From positions 62,001 to 126,000 of the forward strand of contig VGVZ01000007.1 in NCBI GenBank assembly GCA_016873805.1: a stretch of 64,000 nucleotides of DNA. The letters are read 5' to 3'. The notes below the pieces were generated by a model that was not told where the DNA came from, searched no databases, and worked only from the letters and a program-made list of their open reading frames with translations. Positions 53,718-61,051 of the stretch are shown here, one piece after another. Position 1 is the first letter of the stretch. Each line of letters begins with the position of its first letter. The DNA comes from Ignavibacteria bacterium. GTDB taxonomy: Bacteria; Bacteroidota; Ignavibacteria; UBA10030. The translations under genes were made by a program, and so were the position numbers.

Positions 53718-54188
53718 TTCCTCGACTTCGAGAGTCACGGCTGTGTACCCCATCCTCGTATCGAACGCGGCATAAAGAACCCCAAGAAATACCAGAATCA
53801 TGCCGACGAGAAAGGTGACGATCGTGACGTTGCCAAACGGTACCGTGCCGAGGAAGAAATCTGCACCGATAATGAGGGAAGTGAGAACAAAAAGCGCGAC
53901 AGCGAAAATGTAGCACAGAAGGGAGCTCTGAATGAGTCTCGCTCTCGTCATCAGCCGATCAATTTGCTGCGAGAGATTTTCGAGGCGCATCTGGTCCCGG
54001 GGAGGAGGGGAAGAATCGCCGGAGCGGTGATGGAGACGCCGCTTTTCATCATTGAGAAGACGGATGCGATTCAAAACAGCGGAGAACTTGTTGCTGATCC
54101 CAAGAAGAAGCAATCCGCATGCGCTGATCATCACCGCGGGGGCGAGAATGAGCTGGATTGCCTGGATGACGGAAAACTCTGTGGACAT
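53700..54188 (-). CDS. DUF2721 family membrane protein
   Basis: From the ATG at 54188 the product has 162 residues. It begins with a membrane helix region (AIQLILAPAVMISACGLLLLG) followed by SNKFSAVLNRIRLL, the hallmark of DUF2721, a charged linker, and two further helices (LLCYIFAVALFVLTSLIIG and VTIVTFLVGMILVFLGVLYAAF). These inner-membrane proteins have no known function. It is convergent with htpX, sharing the terminator, and divergent from the thiamin operon. Confidence 0.85.
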   Translation of the reverse strand: MSTEFSVIQAIQLILAPAVMISACGLLLLGISNKFSAVLNRIRLLNDEKRRLHHRSGDSSPPPRDQMRLENLSQQIDRLMTRARLIQSSLLCYIFAVALFVLTSLIIGADFFLGTVPFGNVTIVTFLVGMILVFLGVLYAAFDTRMGYTAVTLEVEEEKQKD

Positions 54189-54339
54189 CGCGATCCTCCC
54201 TCTGGCGTTCGCCACAATGTACGGCGAATCGGGGCGAGCATCAAGACAGTCAGAAGGAGAGCCGCAGGCCGATACTTGACATCATCAACTGGTTCGCGTA
54301 CCTTCATATGTGTTCTTTCATATCTGATTCGTGAATGAG

Positions 54340-54430
54340 TTTCCGTTAGGGGTGTTCCGTTCCGACGATGTCGGAACAGGGCTGAGAAAAGACCCTCCGA
54401 ACCTGATCTGGATAATGCCAGCGAAGGAAA
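54340..54430 (+). ncRNA. TPP (thiamin pyrophosphate) riboswitch
   Basis: The THI-box is clear: GGGGTG near the 5' side, the invariant CTGAGA at 54382-54387, ACCCTCCGAACCTGATCTGG-like sequence (quoted in part) and GGATAATGCCAGCGAAGG at the 3' side. The P1 stem is TTTCC with GGAAA, and a GTTCCG...CGGAAC hairpin forms the variable P3 extension. It precedes a terminator hairpin and the TonB receptor gene, so TPP should switch off uptake. This fixes the operon's role as thiamin or thiamin-precursor salvage. Confidence 0.95.
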
Positions 54431-54453
54431 ATGGAAAGGGATGTTTTCTTGAA

Positions 54454-54497
54454 GCCGTTTTCCATGAACCCCTATGGAGAACGGCTTTTGTGTTTTT
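54454..54497 (+). terminator. Riboswitch expression-platform terminator
   Basis: The stem GCCGTTTTCCAT (54454-54465) pairs with ATGGAGAACGGC (54474-54485) with one G-U, loop of eight, then TTTTGTGTTTTT. The segment ATGGAAA just after the aptamer (54431-54437) is complementary to the terminator's left arm (TTTTCCAT), giving a plausible antiterminator when TPP is absent. Regulation is therefore likely at transcription. The receptor's GGAGG site comes after the U-run. Confidence 0.85.
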
Positions 54498-54513
54498 CTG
54501 ATGGAGGTGTACG

Positions 54514-57012
54514 ATGGTACGATTGATGATTCAAATTGTTTTGATCCTCGGGTTCCCAAGCTTGCTCTATAGTCAGCAGGAAGGCACGGTGGAAGGGAGA
54601 GTGGTCGATTCGGAAACGCAGCGGGTACTCGAGGGAGCAAACGTGCTTCTTCAGGGAACGGCGATGGGAACGAGTACCAACGTGCATGGTCAGTTCGCTC
54701 TTCAATCAATTCCGCCCGGGCGGTATCTCATCAGTGTGAGCTACGTTGGATATGAAGTGCAGAAGAAAGGCATCGACATTCAGCAGGGAAAGACAACATC
54801 GGTGGTCATTGAACTTGTCCCCTCCGTTCTTCCGGGACAGATGGTCATCGTAACGGCGACGCGTGCTCGTGAACGCGAGACGCCCGTTGCGTTCTCAACG
54901 CTCGATGCAAAGGAAATCGCGAATCGCTACTGGGCACAGGATGTCCCGATGCTTCTTTCTGAGCTGCCCAATGTCTACTCGTATTCCGACAACGGGAATG
55001 GAATCGGATACTCCTACATGAAGATGCGGGGATTCGGTCAGAACCGGATCGGGGTGATGCTGAACGGCGTACCGCTGAACGATGCCGAATCGCACGAGGT
55101 GTTTTGGGTTGATCTGCCTGACGTTGCGACGAGTACCGAGGATATTCAAGTCCAGCGAGGAGTTGGAAGGTCCTTCTACGGGGCGTCTGCGTTCGGCGGT
55201 TCCGTCAATCTGGTGACAAGTCAAAGCGTCCGCAAGCCCGGCATCGAGATCTCCCTCGGTGGGGGAAGTTACAATACGAAAAGATATTCCGTGTCAGGTC
55301 GTTCCGGCCTTTCTGAAAATACTTACAGCATCTACGCTCGTTTCTCGCGTATCGAAACGGATGGATACCGACGGCCGTCGTGGTCGAAACTCTGGTCATA
55401 CTTCGTGGCGGTGAGTCGCTACGATGAGACGATGACGACGCGACTCAACGTATTTGGAGGAATCGAACAGAGCTATCTCTCGTATCTGGGCGTCACGAAA
55501 TCGGAACTTGCGGACTCAGAAAAGCGGAAAGTCAATCCTTTCCAGTATCCGGAGGAGATTGACAATTTTCATCAGCCCCATTTTCAACTGTCGAACGAGT
55601 GGCAAATCACGCCTGCGGCCAAAATGGAAAACACGCTGTTTGCGTTCTTGGGTTTTGGTCACTACACGCAGTTCCGCGCCCGGCGTGACCTCAGGGAGTA
55701 CAACATGTCGCGATTCATCATCCGGGATTCGACGCTTCTTCCCTCGGCCTATCTCCGGAATGTCGACAAAGATGCAGTGAGAGATTCATTCCAGGTGAGA
55801 AACATCGATCTCGTTCGCAAGCGTTCAGTGGACGATCTGGATTTCGGCTGGCTTCCTCGATTCACCCTGAAAACGGAACAAGGAGAGTGGGTGATTGGCG
55901 CAGAGATCCGGAGACACCGTGGTCACCATTGGGGAGAAGTGCTCTGGGCAAATCTGCTTCCGCCGGGAGTAACGCCAAACTGGCGTTACTACGATTACCG
56001 CGTTCCCAAGACATCGATCTCCCTCTATGCGCATCGACTCTACAGAGTCGGCCCGTCGTTGACGCTTACGGGGGATGTTCAGCTCACGCGACATGTGCTT
56101 GATCTGACCGATGAGCGGAACTTCAATGTGACGTTCAACCGCACCTATACGTTTCTGAATCCGCGCATCGGTGCAAATTACAACGTGACCGAACAGCTCA
56201 ACGCTTACCTGAACTTCTCCGTTGCTCAGCGGGAGCCGGCGTTCAAGACCATCCACAATCCACAAGACTACTGGACCAACCCGATCAATCTTCCGAAGAA
56301 CTTCCAAAAGACCGCTTCGGGTTACGCGTACGTTGGGAAAGAAGTGAAGCCGGAGAAGTTCTTTCATCTTGAACTGGGAAGCGGATATCGCACGGATGTG
56401 GGATGGCTGAAGGCAAATCTCTACTGGATGGATTTCCGCGACGAGATTATTGCCAGCGGCCAAATTGACGACAATGGAGTGCCGATCGCCGGCAATGCCG
56501 AAAGGACCGTTCATCGGGGCATAGAGTTGGAAGGATCGGTGTGCGTGGGCTCGTCGCTCACCCTCTCCGGGAATGTCGCGGCCAACGATGATCGGTTCAT
56601 TCGCCATACGGAATACGTGGTGACAGATTGGAACACGGTTCCTCCCATCACCGCGCCAATCAGGTATAACGACAATCGGCTGGGCGGTTTTCCCACAGTC
56701 TTGGGTAATGTGCGCGCGGCGTACAACGTTGGAGGGCTTTTGCTTGGAATACAGCTTCAGCATGTCGGAAGGGTCTACCTCGACAACAGTGAGCGGGAAG
56801 AGCTTTCCGTTGAACCAGTGACAGTGGTGAACGCTTCGCTCGAGTACGCGTTTGCCGATGTGCTCGGCTTCCGTTCGCTTGCGCTGAGGGCAAACGTCAA
56901 TAACCTCGCAAGCAAGCTCTATGCGGCGGCAGGATACGTCGATACGGGTGTGCCGTACTTGATTCCCGCGGCCGACCGGAACTACTTTGCATCAATCACG
57001 ATTGAACTGTAG
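54514..57012 (+). CDS. TonB-dependent outer-membrane receptor for thiamin or a precursor
   Basis: The 832-residue protein has a signal peptide (IQIVLILGFPSLLYSQ), an N-terminal carboxypeptidase-regulatory-like domain (GTVEGRVVDSETQRVLEGAN), a TonB-box/plug region (VTATRARERETPVAFS, MKMRGFGQNRIGVMLNGVPL, VQRGVGRSFYGASAFGGSVN) and a 22-strand-type barrel ending in the amphipathic NYFASITIEL. TPP riboswitch control and the downstream thiamin pyrophosphokinase gene indicate thiamin, or a phosphorylated or precursor form, as ligand. Repeats and a GIY-YIG gene separate it from that kinase. Confidence 0.93.
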   Translation: MVRLMIQIVLILGFPSLLYSQQEGTVEGRVVDSETQRVLEGANVLLQGTAMGTSTNVHGQFALQSIPPGRYLISVSYVGYEVQKKGIDIQQGKTTSVVIELVPSVLPGQMVIVTATRARERETPVAFSTLDAKEIANRYWAQDVPMLLSELPNVYSYSDNGNGIGYSYMKMRGFGQNRIGVMLNGVPLNDAESHEVFWVDLPDVATSTEDIQVQRGVGRSFYGASAFGGSVNLVTSQSVRKPGIEISLGGGSYNTKRYSVSGRSGLSENTYSIYARFSRIETDGYRRPSWSKLWSYFVAVSRYDETMTTRLNVFGGIEQSYLSYLGVTKSELADSEKRKVNPFQYPEEIDNFHQPHFQLSNEWQITPAAKMENTLFAFLGFGHYTQFRARRDLREYNMSRFIIRDSTLLPSAYLRNVDKDAVRDSFQVRNIDLVRKRSVDDLDFGWLPRFTLKTEQGEWVIGAEIRRHRGHHWGEVLWANLLPPGVTPNWRYYDYRVPKTSISLYAHRLYRVGPSLTLTGDVQLTRHVLDLTDERNFNVTFNRTYTFLNPRIGANYNVTEQLNAYLNFSVAQREPAFKTIHNPQDYWTNPINLPKNFQKTASGYAYVGKEVKPEKFFHLELGSGYRTDVGWLKANLYWMDFRDEIIASGQIDDNGVPIAGNAERTVHRGIELEGSVCVGSSLTLSGNVAANDDRFIRHTEYVVTDWNTVPPITAPIRYNDNRLGGFPTVLGNVRAAYNVGGLLLGIQLQHVGRVYLDNSEREELSVEPVTVVNASLEYAFADVLGFRSLALRANVNNLASKLYAAAGYVDTGVPYLIPAADRNYFASITIEL

Positions 57013-57183
57013 AGACTTTTTTCGGTTCAATCACACGCGAGAAAACCGCTGAGCATGCATCCTCCCGCCCGGCGGTCCGCGTGATTGTTGAAGTCCCTTT
57101 GCCTCTCGAATTCACACATCGTACATTTGAGTTGCCAAAGGGTGCTGAGGCTTGAACACGGGCGGAAAGGTGTCCAGCCTGGA

Positions 57184-57383
57184 GTCGTCCTGAGCGTCCG
57201 CCTGCCGCGCGCAGGGAGTCGTCCTGAGCGAAGTCGATCTGAGGTAAGTTGTTCGTAAGAGAAGTCGTCCTGAGCGAAGTCGATCTGAGGTAAGTTGTTC
57301 GTAAGAGAAATCGTCCTGAGCGAAGTCGATCTGAGGTAAGTTGTTCGTAAGAGAAGTCGTCCTGAGCGAAGTCGAAGGACGAC
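57184..57383. repeat. Tandem 46-bp repeats ending in a 28-bp palindrome
   Basis: Three 46-bp units follow each other at 57218-57263, 57264-57309 and 57310-57355, the third differing by one base at its start. Each opens with GTCGTCCTGAGCGAAGTCGA. The fourth, at 57356-57383, stops being a repeat and closes as a 28-bp palindrome: arm GTCGTCCT, core GAGCGAAGTCGA, arm AGGACGAC. Before the array, GTCGTCCTGAGCG at 57184 is followed by a CCTGC...GCAGG mini-palindrome (57201-57215). Such GAGCGAAGTCGA repeats are, to my recollection, widespread in bacterial genomes. Confidence 0.93.
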
Positions 57384-57416
57384 GATGTCAAAATCACATC
57401 AATCCAGAGGGGGGAG

Positions 57417-57728
57417 ATGAGAAGGGGATGGGTGTACATTCTTCTCTGTTCCGATGGAAGCTACTACACAGGCTGCACTTCGAATTTAGAAAAGAGAATA
57501 AACGAGCACAGTCTGGGAGTTTTCGGGGGATACACGTCAAGCCGGCGACCAGTTGAATTGGTCTTCAGCGAGGAATTCAACGACATTCGCGATGCCATTG
57601 CTGCGGAAAGACGGATCAAAGGGTGGACGCGAAGGAAGAAATCCGCGCTGATAAACAGGGACTTCGCGTTGCTTCATGAGCTTGCGGCCTGTCGCAACAA
57701 GAACCATTTCTCGAACCGAAAGAAGTAG
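57417..57728 (+). CDS. GIY-YIG nuclease-family small protein (UPF0213/URI type)
   Basis: The 103-residue protein has the GIY-YIG core WVYILLCSDGSYYTGCTSNLEKR with the catalytic Tyr pair and Arg, followed by RRPVELVFSEEF, then ERRIKGWTRRKKSALIN, the family's basic C-terminus. GGGGGGAG precedes the ATG at 57417. It encodes a stand-alone single-domain nuclease of the type found near repeats. It sits between TPP-operon genes and is bracketed by two identical 28-bp palindromes (57356-57383 and 57986-58013), which suggests it belongs to the repeat element rather than to thiamin metabolism. Confidence 0.9.
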   Translation: MRRGWVYILLCSDGSYYTGCTSNLEKRINEHSLGVFGGYTSSRRPVELVFSEEFNDIRDAIAAERRIKGWTRRKKSALINRDFALLHELAACRNKNHFSNRKK

Positions 57729-57804
57729 TGAATCGGGATTTGGTGTGGCATGCCGGTTTGCAGACCCGATCCAGGCCGCCGAAAACCTTGGTGGTGTAGG
57801 CTCC

Positions 57805-57884
57805 GTCATGGTTCGACTTCGCTCACCATGACTCATGGTCGACTTCGCTCACCATGACTCATGGTCGACTTCGCTCACCATGAC
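57805..57884. repeat. Three inverted-core palindromes with altered arms
   Basis: The first copy (57805-57832) reads arm GTCATGGT, core TCGACTTCGCTC, arm ACCATGAC. On the other strand this is the same GAGCGAAGTCGA core as the 28-bp element upstream, in opposite orientation, with both arms changed together. Two shortened 26-bp tandem copies follow at 57833-57858 and 57859-57884. The repeat lies between the GIY-YIG gene and the second block of palindromes. Confidence 0.93.
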
Positions 57885-57900
57885 CTGGTTCGGCTTCCAA

Positions 57901-58013
57901 CCTGCCGCGGGCAGGGAGTCGTCCTGAGCGCCCGCCTGCCGCGGGCAGGGAGTCGTCCTGAGCGCCCGCCTGCCGCGGGCAGGGAGTCGTCCTGAGCGAA
58001 GTCGAAGGACGAC
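57901..58013. repeat. 34-bp tandem units with nested CCTGC palindrome, ending in the 28-bp element
   Basis: Two 34-bp units (57917-57950 and 57951-57984) combine AGTCGTCCTGAGCG with CCCG and the mini-palindrome CCTGCCGCGGGCAGG, and a further mini-palindrome precedes them at 57901. The block ends with a perfect copy of the 28-bp palindrome at 57986-58013, identical to the one at 57356-57383. The mini-palindrome appears to be inserted into the GAGCG core with a copied left arm. The thiamin kinase reading frame begins right after the last copy. Confidence 0.93.
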
Positions 58014-58056
58014 ATTGAGCACCGTACAGTCAAAGGACAACGGATTCCAAAGAGTG

Positions 58057-58734
58057 ATGGAAAAAACAGACCCAAGAGACACCGACACGTCAAAATCTCC
58101 GTACGCCCTGATCCTGGCGAATGGCGAAGCCCCCTCGAAGCGTCTGATCCAGACGCTCCGAAAGAATGCCGCGATCTTTGTCTGCGCAGATGGCGGAGCG
58201 GACATCGCGGCCCGGCTGAAGCTTCGTCCAGATATTATCCTTGGCGATCTCGACTCGGTATTTGCCACAACCCTGAAGCGATTTCCTCACGCGAAGAAGA
58301 TTCAGATCGATGATCAAAACTCCACCGATCTTGAGAAAGCGATCGCCTATCTGATCGAGACTGGGTATGATCGCATCGTTGTCGTCGGGGCTGAAGGGAA
58401 GCGTCTCGATCACACGATTGGAAATGTCGGGGCTCTCGCGAAATTCAGTGATCGTGCCAGCATCACTCTTGAATCGGATGACGGGACACTGCGCTACGTG
58501 GGCCGCGGCACCGAGTTTGAAGCGAAGCCCGGCTCCACCCTCTCGTTGATCCCCCTGACACATTGCGATGGCATCACCACGCAGGGATTGCAGTATCCGT
58601 TGAACGGAGAATCCCTGGAGCTGGGGGTGCGGGATGGGACATCGAATCGCGTGACATCGAGTCCGGTTCGCATCACCGTCGAGAAAGGCAACCTGCTGAT
58701 CTTTTACCGCCACGATGTGTCACCTTCCTCATGA
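58057..58734 (+). CDS. thiN: Thiamin pyrophosphokinase
   Basis: The 225-residue enzyme moves pyrophosphate from ATP to thiamin, giving TPP. Motifs include FVCADGGADIAARLKLRPD, ILGDLDSV, DQNSTDLEKAIAYL and VVVGAEGKRLDHTIGN; the C-terminal beta domain has LSLIPLTHCDGITTQGLQYPL. The ATG at 58057 is chosen; a TTG at 58015 is only two bases after the repeat block. Being in the same direction as the riboswitch-controlled receptor, it completes a salvage pathway. It overlaps the next gene by four bases. Confidence 0.93.
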   Translation: MEKTDPRDTDTSKSPYALILANGEAPSKRLIQTLRKNAAIFVCADGGADIAARLKLRPDIILGDLDSVFATTLKRFPHAKKIQIDDQNSTDLEKAIAYLIETGYDRIVVVGAEGKRLDHTIGNVGALAKFSDRASITLESDDGTLRYVGRGTEFEAKPGSTLSLIPLTHCDGITTQGLQYPLNGESLELGVRDGTSNRVTSSPVRITVEKGNLLIFYRHDVSPSS

Positions 58735-60179
58735 CAGTCTCCCTTTCGCTTGTCGATGTCGCGTTGATTGTTCTGTACTTCTCGGCCGTCGTCTACATCG
58801 GACTGCGCGCGGCACGCAGGGAAAAGACGAGCACCGATGAATTCCTCCTCGCTGGAAGGGCGCTGACGCTTCCGATGTTTGTCGCGACGCTCGTGTCCAC
58901 GTGGTACGGGGGGATCTTGGGGGTCGGCGAGTTTTCCTATACGTACGGAATCTCGAACTGGATCGTCTTCGGCGTTCCATACTACGTGTTTGCCCTGATC
59001 TTTGCTCTCTTCCTCGCGAAGCGAATCCGCGCCACGAATCTCACGACGATTCCCGATCAGCTCGAAGCGACGTACGATCGGCGAACCGCTCTCGTCGGCA
59101 GCGCGCTCACGTTTGTTCTCGTGACACCTGCTGCCTACGTGCTGATGCTCGGAATTCTGTTCCAATTGATCTTCGGACTTGATCTTCGGACGAGCATCTT
59201 CATCACAACATTTCTCACCGTATTCTATCTCTATGCCGGCGGGTTTCGCTCGGACGTATGGGCGAATGCGTTCGAGTTCATCATGATGTTCCTCGGCTTC
59301 GCGATGATTCTTCCGTTTGCCGCTGAAAAGTTTGGCGGATTTGAGTTTATCCGGGCGAATGTTCCCCCCCTGCACTTGACCTGGCATGGGGGGAATACAT
59401 GGCAATATATTGCTGTCTGGTTCTTCATCGCACTCTGGACACTCGTTGATCCCGCCTTTCACCAGCGGTGCTATGCGGCGAAGGATGGGAAAACGGCTCA
59501 GCGAGGCATTCTCATTTCCATCCTGTTCTGGTTCTGCTTCGATTTTTTGACGAGTACGGCGGGACTGTACGCTCGCGCAACGCTCCCTGATCTTGATCAT
59601 GCGGCCAACGCGTACCCGATGCTGGCGGAAATCACGCTCCCCTCAATCGCCAAGGGGCTGTTCTACATCGGCATGCTCGCAACAATCATGTCGAGCTTAA
59701 GCAGTCTCACCTTCATCTCCGCAATGACGATCGGAAATGACATTGTCGGACGAATTGCGCAGACAATGAATCGGGAGCAGTTGGTCAATCGGTGGACCAA
59801 GATCGGGCTCATCATCTCCGCTCTCTTCTCGATCGGTTTGGCGCTCGCGGTCCCTTCCGTCGTTGAACTCTGGTACACCATCGGCACCGCGATCATCCCG
59901 GGTCTGGTTGTGCCCGTGCTGGCGAGTTATTCGCGACGGCTTCGCATTGATTCTCGATTCGCATTCGCCGCGATGCTGATTGGATGGGGGCTCTCGACGT
60001 CGAGTCTTCTCTACGGTCAATTCATTGCCGGTGGGGATCAACCATCCTACCTCTTCGGCATGGAACCCATGTATCCCGGATTGATCGCGTCGCTTCTCGT
60101 ATGGGGAATCGGTGTCTGGAAATTTCGGAGGGAGCAAAGAACACAAGAGGGTTGGAACAAGCCATCGGAGAAACAATAA
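58731..60179 (+). CDS. SSS-family sodium symporter, candidate thiamin transporter
   Basis: The ATG at 58731 overlaps the thiN stop (ATGA), so the track's 538-residue start inside thiN is rejected; the product has 482 residues. About thirteen membrane helices are seen, with SSS hallmarks DEFLLAGRALTLPMFVATLVSTWYGG (first part), AGGFRSDVWANAFEFIMMF and IMSSLSSLTFISAMTIGNDI. The family imports sugars, proline, pantothenate and biotin. Coupling to thiN under a TPP riboswitch points to thiamin or a precursor as substrate. In other Bacteroidota PnuT usually fills this position, so an SSS replacement is notable. Confidence 0.9.
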   Translation: MTVSLSLVDVALIVLYFSAVVYIGLRAARREKTSTDEFLLAGRALTLPMFVATLVSTWYGGILGVGEFSYTYGISNWIVFGVPYYVFALIFALFLAKRIRATNLTTIPDQLEATYDRRTALVGSALTFVLVTPAAYVLMLGILFQLIFGLDLRTSIFITTFLTVFYLYAGGFRSDVWANAFEFIMMFLGFAMILPFAAEKFGGFEFIRANVPPLHLTWHGGNTWQYIAVWFFIALWTLVDPAFHQRCYAAKDGKTAQRGILISILFWFCFDFLTSTAGLYARATLPDLDHAANAYPMLAEITLPSIAKGLFYIGMLATIMSSLSSLTFISAMTIGNDIVGRIAQTMNREQLVNRWTKIGLIISALFSIGLALAVPSVVELWYTIGTAIIPGLVVPVLASYSRRLRIDSRFAFAAMLIGWGLSTSSLLYGQFIAGGDQPSYLFGMEPMYPGLIASLLVWGIGVWKFRREQRTQEGWNKPSEKQ

Positions 60180-60227
60180 ACCTTCCGAAGGGATTTCGAG
60201 ACTTCTGCGATGCCCTTCGGAAGGTTC
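60180..60227. terminator. Long hairpin between convergent genes
   Basis: A 14-bp perfect inverted repeat, AACCTTCCGAAGGG (60180-60193) and CCCTTCGGAAGGTT (60214-60227), has a 20-base loop. It starts at the last base of the SSS gene's stop codon. No clear U-run follows, so it may not be a classical terminator. It lies between convergent genes and could block either transcript or protect the 3' ends. Confidence 0.55.
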
Positions 60228-60278
60228 ATCATGCGCAGTCGGGGTTTTCCTCCCGACCGCACGTTATCACGCGTCTTT

Positions 60279-61028
60279 CTACAATCCGAACAGGATGGAA
60301 ACCGTCAGTAGCACCGAGTTGATTGACCGCGCGTTTCCGATGAAATGCTTGTCGTCCCCTGCACGATAGAGCGGATCCTTCTCATCGTTCAAGGCCAGAT
60401 ACGAATCCAGCCGCTGATCATCCTTCAGATTCACATCCTCCCATGTCTTTCCCGATATGTTCATCAGCGCGTACTCGATTCCGACGTCAAGAGTCGTGAA
60501 CGTACCGAGAGAAACCAAAATACCTCCGTTCACACCCACACCGATGCGTGATGCCGACTGAACCCTGTGCGTCCCGCTCGGAAGCTTGGTAACTCCCTGG
60601 ATCTTAATCTCTCCGGAAAACGAATGGAAGGCGGCATTTGCCCCAAGATACGGTGTCACCGGCATCAGTGGGACGCCGAGGTGGAATTCGGGACCGACTT
60701 TCATGGAAAAGATCGTCTGTGAGATTTCCAGTGAGCCCTGGCCGGGAAGTGCCTCGCCGCTGTTCGAGACCGTGCCGTAGTCCACCTGTCCCGCCAGTTT
60801 GAATCCCAATAATCCTATCCGTGCCTTTGCGTTCAGATTGTATCCTGTTGAGAAGCCATACTTGGTTCCTGCATAGTGATCTGCCGTTGTTCCCGCGAAA
60901 TCATCCATCGGCATGCGAACACCGGCTCCGCCCCCCACCTGCAACGTGACCTGTGCAAGAACAAGCGGGTGCATCGCGAGCGTCGCGAGGGCGATACTGA
61001 GCGCGCGTTTCCAACTGGTGGTTTTCAT
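60279..61028 (-). CDS. Outer-membrane beta-barrel protein
   Basis: The 249-residue protein has a signal peptide (ALSIALATLAMHPLVLAQ) and repeated alternating strands with glycine and aromatic residues (GGGAGVRMPMDDFAG, LGVPLMPVTPYLGANAAFHSF, RIGVGVNGGILVSLGTFTTLDVGIEYALMN, quoted in part). This resembles the OmpA/opacity-like eight-strand barrels. The function is unknown. The ATG at 61028 has a GGAGC-like site (GAAGGAGCCGAGGT) before it. It lies downstream of the SPFH gene on the same strand. Confidence 0.78.
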   Translation of the reverse strand: MKTTSWKRALSIALATLAMHPLVLAQVTLQVGGGAGVRMPMDDFAGTTADHYAGTKYGFSTGYNLNAKARIGLLGFKLAGQVDYGTVSNSGEALPGQGSLEISQTIFSMKVGPEFHLGVPLMPVTPYLGANAAFHSFSGEIKIQGVTKLPSGTHRVQSASRIGVGVNGGILVSLGTFTTLDVGIEYALMNISGKTWEDVNLKDDQRLDSYLALNDEKDPLYRAGDDKHFIGNARSINSVLLTVSILFGL

Positions 61029-61051
61029 ACCTCGGCTCCTTCTGTCGTTCT

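Noticed and set aside
57218-57383. CRISPR array
   Set aside because: Units are directly adjacent 46-bp tandem repeats with no variable spacers, and no cas genes are present.
56996-57439. 147-codon minus-strand ORF across the 46-bp repeats
   Set aside because: Its sequence merely repeats because the DNA repeats; there is no ribosome site or family similarity.
57875-58268. Minus-strand ORFs 57849-58268 and 57875-58093 rich in FDFAQDD-type words
   Set aside because: These are translations of the palindromic repeats and of the antisense of thiN, not genes.
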